Shown piece after piece: positions 36,100 through 44,064 of a stretch of 64,000 nucleotides of DNA. The position numbers were made by a program, and so were the translations under genes. Within the stretch, counting starts at the first letter, position 1; each line of letters opens with the position of its first letter. The notes under the pieces were generated by a model that searched no databases, was not told the origin of the DNA, and saw only the letters and a program-made list of their open reading frames with translations. The stretch lies in NCBI GenBank assembly GCA_016744995.1, contig JADGDG010000012.1:61389-125388 (forward strand), written 5' to 3'. The stretch comes from Gammaproteobacteria bacterium. GTDB lineage: Bacteria; Pseudomonadota; Gammaproteobacteria; GRL18.

Positions 36100-37839
36100 T
36101 TAAGGGATCTCATATATCGACATTTGGATATCATCGGGTGAAAGAATTCTTTTTGTGCCATCTTTACTATAAAATTTGGCAAAGATCAGTTCTCCATTCT
36201 TAAAAAAAAATTTATTTTTAAGCTCACCCGAACGATAGTATTGCCTTGCATCACCATTCAACAGATCGCTCTGATACATGACCGACCACTGCTTCTCACC
36301 TGTGGAATAATAGGTTGTGGTGAAACCATGCTTCTGATCAAATTTATAATTAATTTTTTTGGTGACCACACCTACCCGGTTATAGTACTGCTGTTCTCCT
36401 GTAATTTTTCCTGACAAAAAATGGCTACGTTTTTTATAGGAACCATATTTATAGTATTCATCAGCTGAACCATTCTTCATCCCCATTCGATATTTAATAA
36501 ATTGTTTTTTCTTGCCAGAAAGATAAAATTCTCTCACTCTCCCATGAATTTTCCCTTGTTTGTATGGTAAAGCAGATTTTAACTGCCCGGTTGAATAAAA
36601 AGTCTGCAGCCATCCATTAAGAGGTTCAGATGTCTGTTTATTATAAACAATATCATTTTTTGTCAACACCTCTTCTGCTGTAAAATATTGTTTTATGCCC
36701 TGAAAATCATCTGATGGCATGATTTTTTTCTGAAATACCTGCGCTTCTGTAATAGCAGCTCGAACTGGAGAAATAAGTTTTAACTGTCCCTCACCATTGA
36801 CAATACGCCCTACTTCTATGGACTCTACTAATGCCAGAGAACCCTCTTTAATGTTGGCAATATGATATAAAACAATTAATCGCTGATAGCGAGAAGAACT
36901 GACTTCACTATCCAAAAGAGCCTGGTTGCTTCCTCGCTGCTTGTTTAAAGGTGAACTTCTGCTGCCCAGACCCACAGCCATGTATATTGGAGTCCCTTCT
37001 TCACAACGGCTGATATCAAGCCAGCGATCATTTTCATAAGCTGAGTTATCCTGAAATTTAACGCTAACATTTGGTGTATTTAAATTACCGCTGATATCAC
37101 TATTATTTCCTGACCAGATAACCACCGTTCTCCCTGCTTTTAACGGTTCCGGATAAGCACATCCACCGGTTTTATCCATATCATAAAGACCCGCAGTCAG
37201 GCCTTTATTAAAAAACTCTTTTATTGGCCAGAACCAACTATCAATTTCACTGCAGTATTGATTGTTGCCTTGATGACCTGATATAACCATCCGTAATCCA
37301 AGACCTGAATTGATAAGGTTATCAGCAATATCCTGAGGTAATACCATTAAAGCAAAAGAGTTGTGATTTATTAACGGCAACAGATGATCCGGCGGAGTTA
37401 CCAGTAAAGAATCAACCGCATTGGGCAACTGGGATTTCATAGGATCCAGTTTATTAGTAGTACTATATTTATACAGTTCGGAATATAATTTTTTTAGATG
37501 CTCATTAGTAATAGCAGCAGAAGCTTTATCAGAGGAATAAATATACCTGTATTCTGATTCAAGCCCGGAGCCATCTATTTTTGTTTGAATAGTCCACCAG
37601 GCAATAACACTCATACAGATAGCGATAACAAAATAAATAACACCTCGGGTATGTTGGCCAAAGTTTTTTCTCCCAGTCTTATCTTCTGAGATTTTTTTTA
37701 CAACTTTCTGTTCGATAATGTCACATGCTTTTAAACCTGAACTCTTGACAGCAGCCGCAGCCTCTTTCTTACTTTCAGCTTGAATATGTAAGATCTGTTC
37801 CTTACCATTTTTGTCCAATGCAGTAATTTTATAATTCAT
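36100..37839 (-). CDS. Membrane-anchored GspF-N-like / pseudopilin-domain / MORN-repeat protein
   Basis: 579 residues. Residues 1-45 resemble the small N-terminal module of GspF/PilC (YKITALDKNGKEQILHIQAE). One membrane helix spans about 67-86. Residues about 90-370 resemble the globular domain of the prepilin at 2296-3282, with GCAYPEPLKAGRTVVIWSG and GTPIYMAVGLGSRSSPLN. The C-terminal 170 residues hold about six MORN/toxin-antidote-like repeats (FYSTGQLKSALPYKQGKIHG). I know of no described protein with this order. It is 29 bp downstream of the SPRY gene and probably cotranscribed with it behind RNA B. Confidence 0.7.
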   Translation of the reverse strand: MNYKITALDKNGKEQILHIQAESKKEAAAAVKSSGLKACDIIEQKVVKKISEDKTGRKNFGQHTRGVIYFVIAICMSVIAWWTIQTKIDGSGLESEYRYIYSSDKASAAITNEHLKKLYSELYKYSTTNKLDPMKSQLPNAVDSLLVTPPDHLLPLINHNSFALMVLPQDIADNLINSGLGLRMVISGHQGNNQYCSEIDSWFWPIKEFFNKGLTAGLYDMDKTGGCAYPEPLKAGRTVVIWSGNNSDISGNLNTPNVSVKFQDNSAYENDRWLDISRCEEGTPIYMAVGLGSRSSPLNKQRGSNQALLDSEVSSSRYQRLIVLYHIANIKEGSLALVESIEVGRIVNGEGQLKLISPVRAAITEAQVFQKKIMPSDDFQGIKQYFTAEEVLTKNDIVYNKQTSEPLNGWLQTFYSTGQLKSALPYKQGKIHGRVREFYLSGKKKQFIKYRMGMKNGSADEYYKYGSYKKRSHFLSGKITGEQQYYNRVGVVTKKINYKFDQKHGFTTTYYSTGEKQWSVMYQSDLLNGDARQYYRSGELKNKFFFKNGELIFAKFYSKDGTKRILSPDDIQMSIYEIP

Positions 37840-37868
37840 AAAAAATCCTTTTTACAAAACCAGGATTT

Positions 37869-39776
37869 TCACCTTTTTTTTGTACCATCATATGAAAAAT
37901 ATCCATTAGGAATTGAATGCTTAAAATCATTCCCCCCCAAATTAACCTGCCACCACGACTTTCCTTTTTTCCCTGCCTTTGATGCCATAAAAGCAGGTAC
38001 ATATTCACGATTTTTTTTCAGAATAAATCCATTGCCAGAGCCAGGAATTCCTGTCAACCAATGGCCATTAACACTGACATAAACTCTACTATTATCAAAA
38101 TCAATGGCTACGCAAAAAAGATCATTATGTTTGTACCACTTTGAGTGTCCCCTTGGAATAATACTTATTCTTCCTAAACCCTGAGTTGCACCGGCTTTGA
38201 TCATCGCTATACTGGTATTCGTGCCAGCACTATCAGCATCTTCCACTTGCAAACGAGCCTCAAAGTAAACCTTTCCTGCCGAAAAAGAAGGTGATGCAAA
38301 CCAGGCTGAATGAGCACCTCTTTCAATCCGTGGCGCGATTAATAAACCCTCTTCAATCTGAGGAAAAAACAGACTGCGAAGACTTTGAATTGCTTCTGTG
38401 CGGGTATATTTTTTATTAAGCCAGGTGTAATGATCTCTCTCTGAGAGCAGCACTGCGGGATAATCGGGATCGGCCTTAACTCGTTTTTCCTCAGGGAGCA
38501 AAAATTCTTTAGTCTGCTTACTGATTTGGAAGGCACTTTCCGGCTCATAACTTCCCTGGAAAGTGGTCGGTAGTTTACCGGCAATTTTTTTTGTAAAATC
38601 ATCAATATCTAAATCATGATTACCCCCACTTTTGTAATTCATGCTTATAATGCCATGACTTTTCAGAAAATGATGTTCCAGGTATTGGACAATAATATCA
38701 TCAGCATTTGTTGTTGAAACTCTCTGAGTATGTCTTCCCATTGCGACAATAGTCTTTACCTGGGCTCCAGGTTTAAGGATTACATCCCAAAGCACAGGAT
38801 TATGAGCTGAAAGGAGCAGCATAATCGGTTTATCTGTTTCATGAATAATTATCTGAACTTTGCCCTGAGGTTTTTTCTTTGACCTGTATGTTAAATTGTG
38901 ACGTTGTGCAGTCGTTAATTTTCCCTGATAAACAGATATAGCATGCACTTCAAGTCCTTTTGCATCATACATAGGCTCTTGATGCCTTATCGGAGTTGTG
39001 GGATGTCTTAACGAGAGTTGGGGATATCGTCTTGGTGTTATTAATCTGGAATATAATTTTTTACGATGCAGCTCAATATTTTTTGCCTGAAGTTGAGTTA
39101 AAGATAAATTATTTTCCTCTGATATGGTAGTGCCACAGCTCTCTTTTCCTTGTGACACATATAGAGAAAGGTTGTCATAGGCCTGCACATATTTTTTCAT
39201 GTCTGGTGAAGTATAAGGCTGGGAAACAAAAGTGTTGCTCCGTTTCAACTCTCTGAATCTTTTTCGTTGATTTTTAAGAAGAGTTTTTTTCATCACCTTC
39301 ATTCGCTGTATTTCTTTACTTAACATTAAAGGAATAAACTTACAGAACCGTTGTTGTTGTCCTGTATCTAAGGTATATGATTGCATTATTTGTAAGGCAG
39401 ATTGTTTCTGACAATTAGCGGATGCTTGTTTGCAGTCTTTCACTTCCAGGTTATTTTGGCACTCAGAGATAATATTAGCTCTCACAGTCGAATTTGGGTC
39501 ACCTTTACTATTTATTACAATACTTGATATGTGCTGAGTCTTAATTAAATCAAAAGAATAGTCCTGAAAAAATTTTGGCATTTTTTTAGCTATATTCTTA
39601 AATAAATATTCCTCATATTGGCTTTGATTTATATTGCTCTCATCTGAGCGCATACCAGAAGTCAGATAAACGAGCCATCCAAGGTCACGACAGGATATTG
39701 CTTTTTCAGCTGCAGACGCTTCAGGTCTTATAAGAATGAGCATTAACATTAGAAATAACAATTTTATGGGATTCAT
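37869..39776 (-). CDS. Exported protein with C-terminal SPRY (B30.2-like) domain
   Basis: 635 residues. Signal peptide residues 1-22 (ending EASAA). The middle region is unrecognised, with several cysteines in residues 29-170 and a beta domain near 280-390. The C-terminal about 150 residues match a SPRY fold: AWFASPSFSAGKVYFEARLQ, DLFCVAIDFDNSRVYVSVNG, GFILKKNREYVPAFMAS. SPRY domains bind proteins and are uncommon as exported bacterial modules. The ATG lies only about 12 bases after the T run of the RNA B terminator, and the ribosome site is poor, so terminator read-through may control it. Confidence 0.75.
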   Translation of the reverse strand: MNPIKLLFLMLMLILIRPEASAAEKAISCRDLGWLVYLTSGMRSDESNINQSQYEEYLFKNIAKKMPKFFQDYSFDLIKTQHISSIVINSKGDPNSTVRANIISECQNNLEVKDCKQASANCQKQSALQIMQSYTLDTGQQQRFCKFIPLMLSKEIQRMKVMKKTLLKNQRKRFRELKRSNTFVSQPYTSPDMKKYVQAYDNLSLYVSQGKESCGTTISEENNLSLTQLQAKNIELHRKKLYSRLITPRRYPQLSLRHPTTPIRHQEPMYDAKGLEVHAISVYQGKLTTAQRHNLTYRSKKKPQGKVQIIIHETDKPIMLLLSAHNPVLWDVILKPGAQVKTIVAMGRHTQRVSTTNADDIIVQYLEHHFLKSHGIISMNYKSGGNHDLDIDDFTKKIAGKLPTTFQGSYEPESAFQISKQTKEFLLPEEKRVKADPDYPAVLLSERDHYTWLNKKYTRTEAIQSLRSLFFPQIEEGLLIAPRIERGAHSAWFASPSFSAGKVYFEARLQVEDADSAGTNTSIAMIKAGATQGLGRISIIPRGHSKWYKHNDLFCVAIDFDNSRVYVSVNGHWLTGIPGSGNGFILKKNREYVPAFMASKAGKKGKSWWQVNLGGNDFKHSIPNGYFSYDGTKKR

Positions 39777-39787
39777 TTATATCCAAT

Positions 39788-39823
39788 AAAAAAAACCAGA
39801 CCTTAATATCTAATGGTCTGGTT
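39788..39823 (-). terminator. Terminator of RNA B
   Basis: Stem AACCAGACC / GGTCTGGTT around a 12-base loop, followed on the minus strand by TTTTTTTTA. Relative to RNAs A and C one stem pair has changed on both sides (AAGCCAGAC to AACCAGACC, GTCTGGCTT to GGTCTGGTT), a compensatory change that supports the hairpin. Confidence 0.88.
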
Positions 39824-40010
39824 AAGCTTCCGGGCAAGAGGTTATCGCATCCGTGCATGAAATATCAGGAATATCAACGCACATGCCTGGGACATGTAGT
39901 CAGTATTACTAAAAACCTCATTTTCGAGCATAGATAATACTTAAGAGTATTCTTATTTGATGCTCATCGTTTGAGCGTGGAGTCCCAAGCAATAAACACA
40001 AATGAGAATG
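39788..40010 (-). ncRNA. Fur-controlled small RNA or leader RNA, copy B
   Basis: Predicted transcript of about 223 nt from the Fur-box promoter at 39999-40044 to the terminator at 39788-39823. It shares ATACTCTTA, AAAATGAGG, TCCCA, CCTGATAT, TCATGCACGGATGCGATAAC and CTTGCC with RNA A. It sits directly in front of the SPRY gene, so it may be a terminator-controlled leader, a free sRNA, or both. Confidence 0.75.
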
Positions 40011-40044
40011 ATTATCATTATAATCAAATAAGAAATAAATACAA
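39999..40044 (-). promoter_or_regulatory. Fur-box promoter of RNA B
   Basis: On the minus strand TTGTAT (40039-40044), 16 bp, TATAAT (40017-40022), merged with GATAATCATTCTCATT. It lies just downstream of the ferredoxin-reductase stop codon. Confidence 0.85.
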
Positions 40045-40087
40045 GCCTTTTTTAAAAAATGCTTGTTCTCTACCAACCGTTCCAGAC

Positions 40088-41161
40088 TTATGAAAAAATT
40101 TTCTGAAATATATTTCTCTTTTTCTTCCCGCTTGTTTTCCCCGGCTGTAAAAAAATATCGGTATATAAATTATCTTCTGATAACCCAAAGGCAGGGAATA
40201 TTGTCTGACATGACTGGATCATTACCTGCGGCCCGGCGGCATAGACCTGACTCCTTGACAGATCAGAAACTTTTTCAACAACACTATTTGTCACAATACC
40301 TGAAGCCCCATGCCAGGGAGCTGAGCTCTGATCAGGCTCAGTCAGAACAGGAATATAATGAAAATTGATGTACTCCTGTGATAGTTGAGAAAAGAAGTCA
40401 TCATGAAATAATTCATATTGATTTTTTACCCCCCAAAATAAATAAATCTCCTCGTCTTGCACCTGAGATAAACAATCTTCCAGAAGTAGTTTTACCGGCA
40501 CGATACCCGTACCACCCGCAACAAAAATAACCTTTGAACTTAGTGTCTGATTAAGTAAAAAATGTCCCCTGGGACCTTCAAACATTAATGGGTAACCTGT
40601 AGAAATTTCATGCCTCAGTAACTCAGAAAATAAACCTTTTTCATGGACACGAATATGTAATTCAATTTTCTGGCTCAGTTTTTCATTATCCCTTTCAGGC
40701 AGACAGGCAAGAGAATAAGCTCGTTTCTGATCACCCTGCAAAAGTAACTCAATATACTGCCCTGGATAATAATCAAATTGATTAGAATTAATTTCCAAAA
40801 CCAGTTTGTATACATTGTCAGTCAATGTATCCACCGTAATGACTTTCGACTGATACCTTTGAGGTTCTATTTCAGGATAATCGTTATTTTCAGGAATAAG
40901 CAACTCCAAATCTGACCTGGCTTTTGCCATACAGCAGAGCATGGCACCATCCTTGCAATCCTGCTCACTGAGTGCTTCAGGTTTATAATCATGCAGATAT
41001 TCAAATTCACCCTGAGTAACAAATACCTTACAACTGCCGCATTGCCCGTTACCACAGCCATAAGGCAACATAACTTTTTGTCTTATAGCTGCTTCAAGGA
41101 TACTTTCATTCTCATTAATCGAAAATTCTTGCTCATTCGGTCTGGTTTTTACATAAAACAT
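40088..41161 (-). CDS. 2Fe-2S ferredoxin plus FAD/NAD(P)H reductase fusion
   Basis: 357 residues. Plant-type ferredoxin domain with cluster ligands Cys36, Cys41, Cys44 and Cys76 (PYGCGNGQCGSCKVFV, MLCCMAK). An FNR-type FAD domain follows (QYIELLLQGDQKRAYSLAC) and an NAD-binding part (VIFVAGGTGIVPVKLLLED). The layout is that of reductase subunits of oxygenases (phenol hydroxylase P5) and CDP-deoxyglucoseen reductase. Here the neighbours are cytochromes, not an oxygenase, so it may feed electrons from NAD(P)H to them (inference). Last gene of a Fur-box operon, 23 bp after the GspG-like gene. Confidence 0.88.
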   Translation of the reverse strand: MFYVKTRPNEQEFSINENESILEAAIRQKVMLPYGCGNGQCGSCKVFVTQGEFEYLHDYKPEALSEQDCKDGAMLCCMAKARSDLELLIPENNDYPEIEPQRYQSKVITVDTLTDNVYKLVLEINSNQFDYYPGQYIELLLQGDQKRAYSLACLPERDNEKLSQKIELHIRVHEKGLFSELLRHEISTGYPLMFEGPRGHFLLNQTLSSKVIFVAGGTGIVPVKLLLEDCLSQVQDEEIYLFWGVKNQYELFHDDFFSQLSQEYINFHYIPVLTEPDQSSAPWHGASGIVTNSVVEKVSDLSRSQVYAAGPQVMIQSCQTIFPAFGLSEDNLYTDIFLQPGKTSGKKKRNIFQKIFS

Positions 41162-41184
41162 TTTTTACCTTTCTGTCAATACTT

Positions 41185-41646
41185 TTATTTTTCAAGTGCC
41201 TGAGCATATCGAATAGCTCGTGTGCCGTATAAATCCCAGTTAACAATATCATCATCACTGACAATACCATCAGGTCCCAGTGAAAAGAGATCAAACACTT
41301 TACCGCTTTGCACTGCAGGATAGTGATATTGATAGTCATGCCCCCAGGGATCAATTGGTAATTTTTTAAAATATCCTTCATCAACTAATATGGACAATTC
41401 TTGTTGATTTTTTGGAGCAGGTTTGCCTGTATCAAAAACATAGGCACCCACACCATTATTGATTAACGTTAAGCCATCACGTGCTTCTCTTATCATTTTT
41501 TCATCATCACTTTCTTGCGCATCAACCATCTTAATACCAACAACAAGAGTGACACTGACAAAAATCAGTATAACAATTACTTCTATTAAGCTCATTCCCT
41601 GTTCTTTTTTTAACCTTAGTTCAGTTGACACCACTTTAGTTAACAT
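41185..41646 (-). CDS. GspG-like major pseudopilin
   Basis: 153 residues. A leader ending EQG is followed by MSLIEVIVILIFVSVTLVVG (prepilin site, Glu5). The C-terminal part has the GspG pattern LPIDPWGHDYQYHYPA and DLFSLGPDGIVSDDDIVNWD, including the acidic calcium site. GspG subunits build the type II secretion pseudopilus. It starts within the last 11 bases of the multihaem cytochrome gene, and no other secretion gene is present, so here it may form a structure tied to the cytochrome. Confidence 0.88.
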   Translation of the reverse strand: MLTKVVSTELRLKKEQGMSLIEVIVILIFVSVTLVVGIKMVDAQESDDEKMIREARDGLTLINNGVGAYVFDTGKPAPKNQQELSILVDEGYFKKLPIDPWGHDYQYHYPAVQSGKVFDLFSLGPDGIVSDDDIVNWDLYGTRAIRYAQALEK

Positions 41647-43270
41647 TAGTTTGCTCCTTTTTCTCAGATTCAGTACCTGCTGTTTGCTGACTAATGGTTA
41701 TATTTGCTTTATTTTCTACCATCAGCACTGGTGGAATAATAAAACCTTCCAGTGCCGGAATTGGAGGAAACTGAAACTCTTTGACATTCTCAAGAATTTC
41801 CTGCAATGCCAGACGATACCAGAGTTTACTCTCAACTTTTAATGGCCCTTTTACATTGGCAGGCACATTAAACTGATAGGATATGGTATCGGATTCCTTA
41901 GCAAGGATGGGCTTACGAAGATAATTCATCCTTTTAACATCAAATAAAATATGCCGTTTAATTAATTTGTCATCATCATCCCAGAGTTGCTTGAGATAAA
42001 GAGCAACCACATCGGGATCAATTTCACCTGTTTTATCATTGAACCAGCCATTATGATAAACAACATTATCAGCTGCATCTTTTACTGTCAGTTCAACCCA
42101 CATATGCCGTTGATCTAATGGCCCTGTGGGTAAATTATGACCTGCGCCGCTATTGGTTATCACCACATCCAGCTGAGTTTGTTCTCCGGCAATGGCCTCT
42201 CTGGTATTGATTTTGACATCAGCCGCTTCACGCAGCAGTGCTTTGATCATTGAATTCTGCTTTCCCAGATCGTCTATCCATTCTTTTGAGCTAAGAAACA
42301 CATTATGTCCGGGTACCCAACCACCTCTTAAAGCAACCAATACATGTTCAGGCAGAGTGTTATCCGTTAACAGATAGTTGTTGCCAACAAAACGATGAGA
42401 AACTACTTTCTTTGGCTTCTCTCCATTTTTCAGGGCCTTAACATAGCCCGCAGGATCATCTGTCATATGACAGTCCTGACACTGAATGTTATTTTCTGCA
42501 TAAGCACTTAAGCGCCACTCATCAAAGGTTTCCTGAAAGTGCAGAGGAAAATCACCATTAACACGTGTAGGACGTATTTCTGTGTGACAGCTGCCGCAAA
42601 ATTCTGACTGGCCCAGAAGCGGATTATGTTTCTTAGCCTGCATTCCCCGGGCATGTTCTTCCGGTGCTGCAAGGATCATTGCCGGACTCATATAGCGGTT
42701 AATTTCATTAATATCAAGAGTTAAACCACCATTGCCAATCAAAGGTCTTGCCTCAGTTGCAGTATGGCAAACAATACAGGTTGCTCCCTCTTCAAGCGCT
42801 TCATTGGGTCCTACCTGTGGTACAGGTGTGCCTTCTCCTGCCAGAATACCCAATGGTTCATGGCAGCCGTCACACCAGCGGACTTTTTCTGTGGCTAAAT
42901 CACCGCCATGTTTACTGGCCAGTTCATTTACCGATATGGCATTTTCATAAATAACATCAGGGCCTGTTATTGCATGTATTGAGGAGGCCCATTCTTTATA
43001 TTCCTTCTCATGACATTCTGCACAAAAAGTGGCTGATGGTACTCCCCGCCAATTGACCAGCTTGTCATCTTTGGTTTTCCATTCAGATGGATAGAAGGGA
43101 CTATTATTGGTCCAGGGCATGGAATAATGTTCCAGATCTTTACCAACCACTTCACCATTACTAGCCTGCCAGGGTATTGCAATAGTAAAAACACCAAAAA
43201 CAACCAGACAAATTGCTGTGACAATAATCATTTTGTACACTGGTCTGGTGATAACCATATTAATTTTCAT
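41636..43270 (-). CDS. Membrane-anchored five-haem cytochrome c
   Basis: 544 residues. One N-terminal membrane helix (about residues 13-33). Five CxxCH haem sites: CAECH (83), CDGCH (133), CIVCH (165), CGSCH (225) and CQDCH (264). The C-terminal half (about residues 340-500) is beta-rich and haem-free (AIAGEQTQLDVVITNSGAGH). The layout recalls cytochrome c-554/NapC-like and multihaem reductase families, but the exact family is unknown. Together with the cytochrome b-like gene upstream it could carry electrons from the membrane to a periplasmic or surface acceptor. Confidence 0.88.
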   Translation of the reverse strand: MKINMVITRPVYKMIIVTAICLVVFGVFTIAIPWQASNGEVVGKDLEHYSMPWTNNSPFYPSEWKTKDDKLVNWRGVPSATFCAECHEKEYKEWASSIHAITGPDVIYENAISVNELASKHGGDLATEKVRWCDGCHEPLGILAGEGTPVPQVGPNEALEEGATCIVCHTATEARPLIGNGGLTLDINEINRYMSPAMILAAPEEHARGMQAKKHNPLLGQSEFCGSCHTEIRPTRVNGDFPLHFQETFDEWRLSAYAENNIQCQDCHMTDDPAGYVKALKNGEKPKKVVSHRFVGNNYLLTDNTLPEHVLVALRGGWVPGHNVFLSSKEWIDDLGKQNSMIKALLREAADVKINTREAIAGEQTQLDVVITNSGAGHNLPTGPLDQRHMWVELTVKDAADNVVYHNGWFNDKTGEIDPDVVALYLKQLWDDDDKLIKRHILFDVKRMNYLRKPILAKESDTISYQFNVPANVKGPLKVESKLWYRLALQEILENVKEFQFPPIPALEGFIIPPVLMVENKANITISQQTAGTESEKKEQTNVN

Positions 43271-43324
43271 TGAATGGACCTCTTTCTATCCCAATTTTTC
43301 ATAAATCTGTCTTATTAGCACTTG

Positions 43325-43870
43325 TTAATTCTTTTTTGCTGACCATAAAAAATGCATCAATAGTATCGGCAGCATAATGTATGTGGCCCAGACATGGATA
43401 TTATTGAGCAGCATTAATTGCTCAAAAGAATACAAATGCAGATAGCCCAGAAAAAAAACAGCACCCGGCAAGGCGATACTTAATCCTGTTAAATAAATAA
43501 TCAATAACAGCCAGGTCAGATAAACCCCCAGCTTGCGTTGCTTCAGATGTAATGGTGTCTCATCTTCTTCCAGTCTTATTTTCCAGGGAATGAGAAAACG
43601 CCACCATTGAAGTTCTTTGTCTCTTTGATGCAAAAAGAAATACACCAGAAACAACATAAAGGATAATCCTCCTCCAAGTAAATGAAGGGTTAAAACCATT
43701 TGTGATGCATTCCAGTTGATTTCATGCGAGACACCAAAAAACCAAAAACCACTCACCAGAGTCACTGTAAAACTGATAATAAATGCCGATAAAAAATTGG
43801 TCACATTTTTATAGCTTTGTGTTTTTTTCTGAATGACATCTTCTGCGATGGTCAACTTAAAAAAGCTCAT
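43325..43870 (-). CDS. Cytochrome b-like four-helix membrane protein
   Basis: 181 residues with four membrane helices (about 27-47, 62-82, 115-140, 150-172). His residues in or near helices (VLTLHLLGG, LVYFFLHQRD, LLNNIHVWATY, LLMHFLWS) could bind haem b, as in small di-haem cytochrome b subunits. It probably exchanges electrons with the quinone pool and the five-haem cytochrome encoded 54 bp downstream. First gene of the operon; a Fur box covers its promoter. Confidence 0.7.
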   Translation of the reverse strand: MSFFKLTIAEDVIQKKTQSYKNVTNFLSAFIISFTVTLVSGFWFFGVSHEINWNASQMVLTLHLLGGGLSFMLFLVYFFLHQRDKELQWWRFLIPWKIRLEEDETPLHLKQRKLGVYLTWLLLIIYLTGLSIALPGAVFFLGYLHLYSFEQLMLLNNIHVWATYIMLPILLMHFLWSAKKN

Positions 43871-43900
43871 AGATACTCTCCAGTGATGCTAAAACTTAAT

Positions 43901-43925
43901 TACATTGATAATCATTACCATTATA
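43901..43925 (-). promoter_or_regulatory. Fur box over promoter of cytochrome/pseudopilin operon
   Basis: On the minus strand TATAAT (43920-43925) merged with GGTAATGATTATCAATG, a good Fur-box match, about 50 bases upstream of the start at 43870. A TTGATT -35 lies 15 bp further up. Confidence 0.75.
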
Positions 43926-44064
43926 CGTATATGCATAATAAATCAATTGACGTATATCAATACAGTTTATTTAAGTTCAAATTTGATAATCCCAACAAGA
44001 AAAAGCTATACTGATTGCCATTGACTTCAGTTCATTAGTTCAAATCAATTATTTCAGGCTATCA

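Noticed and set aside
39838..39900. Short peptide frame MHGCDNL in RNAs A and B
   Set aside because: The frame differs in length and sequence after seven codons and is not kept in RNA C, so conservation looks RNA-based.
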